From positions 1 to 6,296 of the forward strand of contig JAFGHN010000035.1 in assembly GCA_016930115.1 (NCBI GenBank): a stretch of 6,296 nucleotides of DNA, written 5' to 3'. The DNA comes from Spirochaetales bacterium. GTDB lineage: Bacteria; Spirochaetota; Spirochaetia; ARS1246. Shown piece after piece: positions 1 through 5,682 of this stretch. The translations under genes and the position numbers were made by a program. A model generated the notes under the pieces. The model was not told the DNA's origin. It saw only the letters and a list, made by a program, of their open reading frames with translations, and did no database searches. Numbering within the stretch: position 1 is the stretch's first letter; every line of letters starts with the position of its first letter.

Positions 1-733
1 GCAGCGATTTCATCGAATTGTAATACTGCTGGCGCGATGTATTTGCATCCGTCCGCGCTTCTTCGAGCTGTGAATAGGTTATGTCGTCGAGATCGTACCG
101 TTTCTGATAGATCTCGTATTTCCTTTCCGCCAGTTTCATCGCGCGATCGGCTGAATCCAGATCGAGCTGCCCCTTCAAGAGATTGAGGGCGGCGACTTCC
201 GCCTGCATCGGTATACTGTTTTTGAGATTGGCAAGCTGGATTTCGGCCTTTCGTAGCGTCTCCCACTCCTTCCACGCCGTTTGAGTACCGGCGAAAGGGT
301 TGAAGGCAAGCCGTACACTCGCTGTGGCCGTATCGGCTCTATCATCAAAGAAGGTGTCACCCAGGCTTGCGGAGACGCTCAACTCAGGAATAATCGGCAC
401 GGTCACGCTGCCGTCTATATCCACCGTGTGCTCACTCACCTGCTGCGTCTGCTGGGTGTCCTGCGCGCCGCCGGCGGGCGTATAGTTGTAACCGCTTGAA
501 AGCGACAGGCTCGATTTGTCGAGGGTGAAAATCTGTGAAATCGTCTCCCGCGCATCGGCGAGGTTCTTCTCGGCGTCTTTTATCTGTCTGTTGTGTTCGA
601 GCGAGTATGCGGCGATATCGGATACGCTCATCACCGCCTGCGAGAATGCCCGTGGAGAAACCGCAAGGGCGATCAGAATCACCAGGACGCCCGTGAGGCC
701 GCCGGCGCGACGATGTTGTGGGCTCCCTCGCAT
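1..733 (-). CDS. TolC-family outer membrane efflux protein (partial, C-terminus outside window)
   Basis: Last visible gene of the minus-strand transport operon. It reads 244 codons from an ATG at 731-733 and runs off the left edge, so roughly the N-terminal half is present (family members are usually 400-500 residues). Residues 1-31 look like a Sec signal peptide: basic Arg8-Arg9, hydrophobic stretch about 11-26 (GVLVILIALAV), then RAFS before the likely cleavage site near Gln32. Residues about 37-70 (SVSDIAAYSLEHNRQIKDAEKNL begins this stretch) are the amphipathic first helix typical of outer membrane efflux proteins. Residues about 72-145 are rich in alternating polar and hydrophobic residues, as in the beta-strand part, and about 150-244 are strongly helical with heptad character. 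Known family role: trimeric outer membrane channel with a periplasmic alpha-barrel. The ATG follows the stop of the upstream permease after 1 nt and has a strong GGGAGGG site. Inferred role: exit duct for the adaptor/ABC complex encoded upstream. Confidence 0.88.
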   Translation of the reverse strand, partial: MRGSPQHRRAGGLTGVLVILIALAVSPRAFSQAVMSVSDIAAYSLEHNRQIKDAEKNLADARETISQIFTLDKSSLSLSSGYNYTPAGGAQDTQQTQQVSEHTVDIDGSVTVPIIPELSVSASLGDTFFDDRADTATASVRLAFNPFAGTQTAWKEWETLRKAEIQLANLKNSIPMQAEVAALNLLKGQLDLDSADRAMKLAERKYEIYQKRYDLDDITYSQLEEARTDANTSRQQYYNSMKSL

Positions 734-734
734 A

Positions 735-2090
735 TTATCCCTCCCGTATGGCGTCAGCGATGCCGATGTTGAGCACGGAGAAGACGGGGAAGACACCAAA
801 CACCCCTCCAATCACAACCGCCGAAATGGAGCCGATCAGCACCGAGTCCCAGGTGATAACACCCCCAACCTGGGAAGCTTCGACACCCGAAAAAATCGGG
901 AGGATCAGATTGGTCAATGGACCTGAAAGCACAAAGGCAAGCCCTATCCCGATGATCACACTTATCAGACTCACCACCGTAGACCTGGCAAAAAACTCCC
1001 GGATGATCGCCTTTCGTGAAGCGCCGAGCGCGCGTTCGAGTGCAATCTCCCGGGACCTGCCCAGGGCCTCCACGAGCATGATGCTCAAGATGCCGATTGA
1101 AGCCGCGGCAAGTAGTATGAAACCGAGAAGATTCACCACGAGGGAGAAGGTATTGACGGTGTTCCGCATCTCGGCAAGATATTCGCCCGACCCCGATGGG
1201 CTTCCTTCCCATATCTCTACCGTGAAATCATCACCGTAATTTCGGGTAAGCACTTCCCGTAACTGCGCCTCAGCCGTCTCGAAACTGACGCCTTTTATGA
1301 GCACGATGCCCCTGCCGGAAACGAACCGGGTGACTTGCGCCACGTTCATCGAAAAACGGCCGCCGCCTCCGGCGCCCTGCATCATCGCGCCAAAAGAGGA
1401 TGAATACGGGACGATCATGTCGCCAATGCCGTGGGATTTTCGCTGGAGCTCCGATGGCTCCCGGAAAACACCGGTAATCTCAAAGGGATCGCTGTAAGCG
1501 CGGAACCCGCGGGCGGAAGCCTGGTTGCTTTGCAGTTCTTGAGGCAATTCGATTGAAGGAGGTTTGAGCACCTGGCCGACCGCATCAACCGCGGAGCCGA
1601 AGAGGATCTCCGCAAGAGCTTCCGATATGACCGCTTTTCTGTTGCCCGCTTCGACATCGGCGGCATCAAAGAAGGAACCGGCGACTGTCTCGAGATTCAT
1701 GACCGTGCCGTAGTTCTCGTTTGCCCCAAGAATGTTGCGTACACGATAGGTAGTCCCGTCCACCACGAACTCGCTGAAACCGACGTTGGTGACCGGAGTC
1801 ACCGCGACAACACCGGACACCTCGGTTGAAATGATATCGAGAATATGCTCGTCGCTCTGGGGCGGACGGACCGATTCCAATTCGCCTTCGCTGTTGAATT
1901 GCGCGTTGGCGTAGTTGACGACGATCCCCTCCTTGGCAAGCTGTTCGTCCATCAGACGAGTGAAGGTTGAGCTCATCCCCAGGGCGAAAATGAGCACCCC
2001 TACCCCGACACCCACGGTGGCGAGTGTCAGTATTGTTTTCAGCGGCGATCTGGCCATGCCGGAAAAGGCCGATTGAATTGTCCTATACAT
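735..2090 (-). CDS. ABC transporter permease 2, FtsX/MacB type
   Basis: 451 residues, a usual length for a stand-alone MacB-like permease. Topology by eye: transmembrane helix 1 at about 17-40 (TILTLATVGVGVGVLIFALG), a large periplasmic MacB_PCD-like domain at about 41-310, then three C-terminal helices at about 314-340, 368-392 and 410-436, the FtsX domain. Between helices 2 and 3 the cytoplasmic segment SREIALERALGASRK (346-360) carries the E-x-x-x-x-R-A-x-G-A pattern of the MacB/FtsX coupling region that contacts the ATPase. The C-terminus IADAIREG matches the family's usual P/A-x-x-A-(I/L)-R ending. A glycine-rich loop (239-244) lies within the periplasmic domain. The start ATG is 9 nt after the stop of permease 1 and has an AGGAG site overlapping that stop. 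It is clearly divergent from permease 1, so the two probably form a heterodimer served by the single ATPase. Substrate unknown; a lipoprotein- or peptide-handling role is possible as well as drug efflux. Confidence 0.9.
   Translation of the reverse strand: MYRTIQSAFSGMARSPLKTILTLATVGVGVGVLIFALGMSSTFTRLMDEQLAKEGIVVNYANAQFNSEGELESVRPPQSDEHILDIISTEVSGVVAVTPVTNVGFSEFVVDGTTYRVRNILGANENYGTVMNLETVAGSFFDAADVEAGNRKAVISEALAEILFGSAVDAVGQVLKPPSIELPQELQSNQASARGFRAYSDPFEITGVFREPSELQRKSHGIGDMIVPYSSSFGAMMQGAGGGGRFSMNVAQVTRFVSGRGIVLIKGVSFETAEAQLREVLTRNYGDDFTVEIWEGSPSGSGEYLAEMRNTVNTFSLVVNLLGFILLAAASIGILSIMLVEALGRSREIALERALGASRKAIIREFFARSTVVSLISVIIGIGLAFVLSGPLTNLILPIFSGVEASQVGGVITWDSVLIGSISAVVIGGVFGVFPVFSVLNIGIADAIREG
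739..745 (-). promoter_or_regulatory. Ribosome binding site of the TolC-family gene
   Basis: GGGAGGG on the minus strand is 5 nt before the ATG at 731-733. It lies within the last codons of permease 2, just upstream of its TAA stop. Confidence 0.7.
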
Positions 2091-2096
2091 AATGCA

Positions 2097-2101
2097 CTCC
2101 T
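2097..2101 (-). promoter_or_regulatory. Ribosome binding site of permease 2
   Basis: AGGAG on the minus strand is 6 nt before the ATG at 2088-2090. It overlaps the TAG stop of permease 1 (2100-2102), so termination on one gene and initiation on the next occur at almost the same place. Confidence 0.7.
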
Positions 2102-3551
2102 ATTCGTATCTCAAGGCATCGGCCGCGGGGATACGTGAGGCCTGGAGAGCGGGGATGACCGTGAGGGATGTGGTTATCGCCCACGCTGCAAGGATGCCGA
2201 GAAAGAGCATCGCGGAAACAACCGCGCCGCCGGATATGGCGAGAAGCATCAGCTTTGAAATGAGAAGCGAGATGGCGGTACCGAGCAAGGCCCCGGATAC
2301 ACCGAGGATGAGGGCTTCGATAAAAAACAGACCGAACACGTCTTTGATCGATGCGCCAAGGGCCTTGAGAATACCGACATTCTTCCGTTTCCTCATCGCT
2401 CTTCCAAGAAGGATGTTCGACACGTTGACTGAGGCGATGAGCAAACCTGCCACGGCGAGAAAGAGGATAACCGATACCAGTCTCGCGGTCCTGTCCTGCG
2501 CCGCTTCAACTTCGACCCTTGGAACGGTAATGACCACCTGACCCTCGCCGTAGTTTTGGGAAAACCATTCGGCAAGCTGAGATTTCGCCTCATCGAGCCG
2601 GTCCGGATCGTATACCGTGAAGTGGAGAGCGGTGCCCCGGCCGATGAATTGCCGCGCGAATTGCGGGATTCTATCGATATCGATGTACTGCTGCGGTATG
2701 AAAGCCGTACCGTCGATTGATGTGCCGGTTGTCTCGAGTATCCCGACTATCTTGTACAGGTTTCGCATGATCAGCACCTCGCGTCCGAGCGAGGCGTCGT
2801 CTTCAAAGAGGGTTGCCGCAAGCTCAGAGCCAAGCACCATCACCTGAGCGTTTTGTTCTATCTCTCCGGCGGTAAAGAGGCTGCCCTCGGAGACATTGAG
2901 GTTCCAGGCGGAAAAATATTCGAGGCTCACGCGCATCCCCGGCATCTGTTCGATAACCGGTTGCGGTCCGTCGAGCGATTCGAGGATACCGGAAAAGAAA
3001 TCCTCCCCCACGGGCGGCGCGGCGGGCCCTTCACGCTCATTGCCCCGCGCGGCGGCGCCCTCACCGGCGCCCGCGCTCCTGTCTTCAGACGGCGGGGCGC
3101 CCTCATCCGGAGGCGGCCCCATCATCATGAAGCCGTCGCCGGCGGGAGCCGCGCCGCCGCCGTCCTGCAGCTGCCTGTTTTCAAACTGGGCGATCATGGC
3201 CTGGGTCATCACCCGCAGCTCCATCCTGTCGGCGACATACGCATACTCGACATCCGGAACGTCATCCTTCGCAACAAGATCACGGGAGCTGATAAACGCG
3301 CTTCCGTCGCTTATTTGCGGCGCCGCCGGAAGATCCATATCTTCTGCGCTTTCACGGACCCTGACCACGACTTCTCTATAGGGCACCTGGGAGAGAAGGT
3401 CATTCTTGGCTTTGACCGAGTAAGAGATGAGCGAGATCCCCGCGGCCGTCGCGCCGATTCCAAGAGCGATACCGAATATGAGCAGGAGGGACTCCACCGG
3501 CCGTTTCCGGATGGACCTCAAGCTCATCCTTACATCTTCGCCGATGTTCAT
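2100..3551 (-). CDS. ABC transporter permease 1, FtsX/MacB type, with low-complexity periplasmic insertion
   Basis: 483 residues. Transmembrane helix 1 is at about 20-45 (SLLLIFGIALGIGATAAGIS), followed by a large periplasmic MacB_PCD-like domain (46-353) and three C-terminal helices at about 357-383, 404-432 and 440-467. The cytoplasmic stretch RKRKNVGILKALGASIKDV (387-405) is the conserved coupling segment (hydrophobic-L-K-A-L-G-A) of FtsX/MacB permeases, and the protein ends PAADALRYE, the standard family terminus. Residues about 130-182 are an unusual Gly/Pro/Ala/Glu/Asp-rich segment with Met142-144 and several Pro runs, very likely a disordered surface loop in the periplasm. The frame is intact across it. 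The ATG overlaps the ATPase stop by 4 bp (ATGA), implying translational coupling, with a GGAGG site 4 nt upstream. Family function: with the ATPase, mechanotransmission-type transport that works on the periplasmic side instead of carrying substrate through a transmembrane channel. Specific substrate not determinable. Confidence 0.9.
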   Translation of the reverse strand: MNIGEDVRMSLRSIRKRPVESLLLIFGIALGIGATAAGISLISYSVKAKNDLLSQVPYREVVVRVRESAEDMDLPAAPQISDGSAFISSRDLVAKDDVPDVEYAYVADRMELRVMTQAMIAQFENRQLQDGGGAAPAGDGFMMMGPPPDEGAPPSEDRSAGAGEGAAARGNEREGPAAPPVGEDFFSGILESLDGPQPVIEQMPGMRVSLEYFSAWNLNVSEGSLFTAGEIEQNAQVMVLGSELAATLFEDDASLGREVLIMRNLYKIVGILETTGTSIDGTAFIPQQYIDIDRIPQFARQFIGRGTALHFTVYDPDRLDEAKSQLAEWFSQNYGEGQVVITVPRVEVEAAQDRTARLVSVILFLAVAGLLIASVNVSNILLGRAMRKRKNVGILKALGASIKDVFGLFFIEALILGVSGALLGTAISLLISKLMLLAISGGAVVSAMLFLGILAAWAITTSLTVIPALQASRIPAADALRYE

Positions 3552-4219
3552 GCCACCTCCCCGTGCAGCTTTCCGTCCTGGAGCTGTATCAGCCGTTTTG
3601 CACGCCGGGCCTGCGCGTCATTGTGAGTGACCATGACGATGGTGACCCCCTGTTTGTTCAGGTCTTCCAGGGTCTGCAGGATCTCCTCTCCTTTTTCAGT
3701 GGGCAGATTTCCCGTCGGTTCATCGGCAAGAATCAGATCCGGTTCGTTCGCCAACGCGCGGGCGATGGCTACCCGCTGCTGCTCGCCGCCGCTCATCATG
3801 GTGGGAAGGTGATGCAACCGGTGGCTGAGACCGATCCAGTCGAGCAGCTCCGCTGCTCTCGCCTTGCGCTGCGAAAAGGAGACACCCGCATAGCTCATGG
3901 GGAGCATCACGTTTTCCATCGCGCTGAGCTCGGGAAACAGGTTGAAGCTCTGGAACACGAACCCGAAGTGTTTGTTGCGTATCCGCGCCCGCTCCTTGTC
4001 GGGAAGGTTGGTGATATTGTGTCCCTCGAGGAGGTACCTGCCCCCGGTGGGGTTGTCAAGAATGCCGATAATGTTCAGCAATGTCGACTTACCTGAGCCC
4101 GATGGTCCCATGATCGCGACGTACTCGCCTTCCCCTATTGTGAGGGACACTTCATCAAGGGCGGTCACGGTCATCTGACCGAGATTGTATTTCTTATCGA
4201 TGCTTTCCAGTGTTATCAT
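3548..4219 (-). CDS. ABC transporter ATP-binding protein, LolD/MacB family
   Basis: 223 residues from the ATG at 4217-4219, a typical length for a stand-alone LolD-like ATPase. Visible motifs: Walker A GPSGSGKST (38-46), Q-loop Gln90 in VFQSFNL, ABC signature SGGEQQR (143-149), Walker B LILADEP (162-168; catalytic Glu167) and switch His199 in MVTHND. The text around Walker A and FGFVFQSFNLFPELSAMENV is characteristic of the LolD/MacB/FtsE branch. The D-loop reads TGNLPTEKG (169-177), with Pro173 where this family normally has Asp. A GTG at 4223-4225 in the same frame would overlap the adaptor stop (GTGA) and give 225 residues. I prefer the ATG because the AAAGGAG site is 7 nt from it and only 1 nt from the GTG. 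The 3' end overlaps permease 1 by 4 bp. It supplies cytoplasmic ATP hydrolysis for the permease pair. Confidence 0.95.
   Translation of the reverse strand: MITLESIDKKYNLGQMTVTALDEVSLTIGEGEYVAIMGPSGSGKSTLLNIIGILDNPTGGRYLLEGHNITNLPDKERARIRNKHFGFVFQSFNLFPELSAMENVMLPMSYAGVSFSQRKARAAELLDWIGLSHRLHHLPTMMSGGEQQRVAIARALANEPDLILADEPTGNLPTEKGEEILQTLEDLNKQGVTIVMVTHNDAQARRAKRLIQLQDGKLHGEVA
3555..3560 (-). promoter_or_regulatory. Ribosome binding site of permease 1
   Basis: GGAGGT on the minus strand, with its GGAGG core 4 nt before the ATG at 3549-3551, is embedded in the 3' end of the ATPase gene. Together with the ATGA stop/start overlap it indicates coupled translation. Confidence 0.65.
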
Positions 4220-4221
4220 TG

Positions 4222-5532
4222 TCACTCTCCTTTCAGAAGCTGAATGTTCTTGTATTCGATAAAGTTCTGATAGCCGCTTGTAATTACTTCATCGCCGGCC
4301 TCTACCCCTTTGAGGACCTCTACGTTGTTCCCCTGAATTTTGCCAAAGGTCACTTCCCTTCTCTCGGCGGTATTCCCGTTCACCACATAGAGATACCGCT
4401 GGCTCCCGGTGGTCAGGTAGGGCCCCCTCGGCAACAAGAGCGCCCCTTCCTTGACGCCAAGCTCGAACTCGCCGACGACGGTGGTGCCTTGCAGAAGGGT
4501 GCCGCTCTCCGCAGACGGCTTGACCTTTACGGTTATCGTGGCGCCGAGACCGTCACTCGACATCTGCGCCACCTGCCCGACGCTCGCAACCGTTCCGATA
4601 CTTTTCACGTTGTTTATTGTGAGCGTGACCGTGCGGCCTTCGGAGATGGCGGAAGCGTATTGCTCATCGACGTCAAGCTCGATGATCGCCGAACCGGGGT
4701 CCACAATGACAAACAGGACCTGACCGGCCTTGATGGCGCTCCCGGGCACGCCGATGGTACCGTCGATTTCCAGAATCTGCCCGGTCATCGGGCTCCTGAT
4801 GGTAGCTTCCTCTATTTCGGCTTTGAGCCTGGCGATTTTCGTTTCTATTCCCGCGATGTTTGCCCGGTTGATCTCTACATCAAGAGCCTGGAGGGCCTTG
4901 TCCTCTTCAAGCTGGAGCTCCTTCTCAACCCTGTTGTCCCGCAGTTCTTCAACCTGCTTTTCCGCGGTTTCAAGATCGGATCTCCGGGAGGCGTTTATCC
5001 GGACAAGCTCCGCCAACCTGTCGCGTTCCTCCTCGGCTTCCGCAATCTGTTTCTTCAAGTTCTGAATTTCACGCTCGGCCCTTTTGTTCATGATCAGATC
5101 CTGCTGCGCCGACTTCTCAAGGCTCTTTTCTGCCGAATCAAAACTTGACACAAGATCATCGAGCTCTTCTAACATATCCGGGACATCAAGCCGGGCAAGC
5201 GCCTGGCCTTTCACGACCGATTCACCCTCACCGACGAAGAGCGCGTCCGCTTCGCCCGCCTGGGGGCTGGCAACTTGAATCTGCACGGGGATTTCAACGG
5301 AGCCGCTCGCCTGGGTGGTCTGTGCAAGGTCTCCTACCATGACCACGCTGGTGGTGAAGCTCTTAAGCTTGTAGGTATCTTCCCGCGGCACGAGGAGCAG
5401 GTAGGCAACTCCGGTCAACGCGAGCACCAGGATCACCACGATGACGGCGATCCAGCGCTGTCTCTTCTGCTGCGGCGTTCTAAACGGCTTTACGTTTGAT
5501 TCGTTTACGATCTTTGATCTCTCTTCCAGCAT
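4222..5532 (-). CDS. Periplasmic adaptor (membrane fusion protein), HlyD/MacA family
   Basis: 436 residues and the first gene of the operon. A basic cytoplasmic tail (about 1-26) is followed by one transmembrane anchor at about 27-48 (RWIAVIVVILVLALTGVAYL), so it is an inner-membrane-anchored periplasmic protein and not a lipoprotein. Residues about 70-118 form the first half of a biotinyl-lipoyl-like domain (VVKGQALARLDVP). A long charged helical hairpin follows at about 119-243, predicted to be coiled coil. The second lipoyl half is ATIRSPMTGQILEID (243-257), then a beta-barrel (about 282-357) and a membrane-proximal domain (about 360-436, including the VEAGDEVITSG motif at 410-420). This order matches MacA-type adaptors that join ABC permeases to TolC. 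The hairpin tip has an RLS-like region (Arg172, Leu176) with serines displaced from the usual place. The ATG has a GGGAGG site 6 nt upstream. Known role: forms a hexameric duct between permease and outer membrane channel. Confidence 0.93.
   Translation of the reverse strand: MLEERSKIVNESNVKPFRTPQQKRQRWIAVIVVILVLALTGVAYLLLVPREDTYKLKSFTTSVVMVGDLAQTTQASGSVEIPVQIQVASPQAGEADALFVGEGESVVKGQALARLDVPDMLEELDDLVSSFDSAEKSLEKSAQQDLIMNKRAEREIQNLKKQIAEAEEERDRLAELVRINASRRSDLETAEKQVEELRDNRVEKELQLEEDKALQALDVEINRANIAGIETKIARLKAEIEEATIRSPMTGQILEIDGTIGVPGSAIKAGQVLFVIVDPGSAIIELDVDEQYASAISEGRTVTLTINNVKSIGTVASVGQVAQMSSDGLGATITVKVKPSAESGTLLQGTTVVGEFELGVKEGALLLPRGPYLTTGSQRYLYVVNGNTAERREVTFGKIQGNNVEVLKGVEAGDEVITSGYQNFIEYKNIQLLKGE
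4227..4233 (-). promoter_or_regulatory. Ribosome binding site of the ATPase gene, decides ATG over GTG start
   Basis: AAAGGAG on the minus strand lies inside the last codons of the adaptor gene. It is 7 nt from the ATG at 4217-4219 but only 1 nt from the in-frame GTG at 4223-4225, which favours the ATG. Confidence 0.7.
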
Positions 5533-5538
5533 GGTTTA

Positions 5539-5544
5539 CCTCCC
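5539..5544 (-). promoter_or_regulatory. Ribosome binding site of the adaptor gene
   Basis: The sequence is GGGAGG on the minus strand, 6 nt before the ATG at 5530-5532. Its strength and spacing support this ATG as the first codon of the operon's first gene. Confidence 0.75.
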
Positions 5545-5582
5545 GCCTGCGGTTACTATAGATCGGAGTTCCCCTCGCGGTG

Positions 5583-5620
5583 GTTAAGAGCAGGTAAAAT
5601 TGATGTTAACTATGTAAAAT
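5583..5620 (+). repeat. Four GTWAA motifs at roughly helical spacing, including a perfect GTAAAAT direct repeat
   Basis: The motifs are GTTAAG (5583), GTAAAAT (5594), GTTAAC (5605) and GTAAAAT (5614), with start-to-start spacings of 11, 11 and 9 bp. The two GTAAAAT copies are exactly 20 bp apart, about two turns of DNA. Tandem sites on one helical face are the usual arrangement for OmpR/PhoB-type response regulators. Assignment as an operator is inference; short AT-rich motifs can recur by chance. Confidence 0.35.
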
Positions 5621-5682
5621 CACTTATTCAGGTTTATCGATCTCCCTTTCACCCGGCGTCGAGAGTGATTACACTAAGGGAT

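Larger units (their letters stand above)
5533..5682. promoter_or_regulatory. Divergent intergenic region with promoters for the efflux operon and the plus-strand gene
   Basis: This 150-bp region separates two divergently read genes, so it must carry the start signals for both. The part from about 5583 to 5640 is conspicuously AT-rich relative to the flanking genes. On the minus strand, TATAGT (5555-5560) matches the -10 consensus at 5 of 6 positions and would give a leader of roughly 15 nt that contains the adaptor's ribosome site. No good -35 element is found at 16-18 nt. On the plus strand, TAAAAT (5615-5620) is a 5-of-6 match to a -10 box, also without a convincing -35. Weak -35 elements would suit activator-dependent promoters, but the boxes are individually low-confidence. 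Confidence 0.5.

Noticed and set aside
175..926. Several short open frames on both strands within the first 930 bases
   Set aside because: The minus-strand frame from 733 to the left edge encodes a coherent signal peptide and TolC-like helices; the other frames are shadows.
718..1239. Plus-strand open frame of 173 codons
   Set aside because: Antisense to permease 2, with Ser/Thr/Pro/Met-rich composition typical of reverse-strand readings and no ribosome site.
3006..3164. GC-rich low-complexity stretch considered as a frameshift, sequencing artefact or inserted element
   Set aside because: The permease reading frame passes through intact, with conserved domain sequence on both sides, and no terminal repeats or target duplication are visible. 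It is better explained as a disordered protein loop.
2853..3626. Plus-strand open frame of 257 codons
   Set aside because: It is antisense to permease 1 and the ATPase end. It stays open because the low-complexity GC-rich region lacks stop codons; the translation is arginine- and histidine-rich with no domain character.
3548..4225. ATPase considered as a MacB fusion split by a stop or frameshift
   Set aside because: The ATPase ends at a natural length, the next gene has its own ribosome site and ATG, and stand-alone ATPases with separate permeases are common in this superfamily.
4210..5148. Plus-strand open frame of 312 codons
   Set aside because: It lies entirely opposite the adaptor gene, has no recognisable domain or ribosome site, and the minus-strand frame has a full, well-ordered adaptor architecture. 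It is an antisense shadow.
5533..5682. Possible small RNA, riboswitch or bidirectional terminator in the intergenic region
   Set aside because: No stable hairpin followed by a T-run and no recognisable riboswitch core was found. Both flanking genes read outward, so terminators are not expected here.
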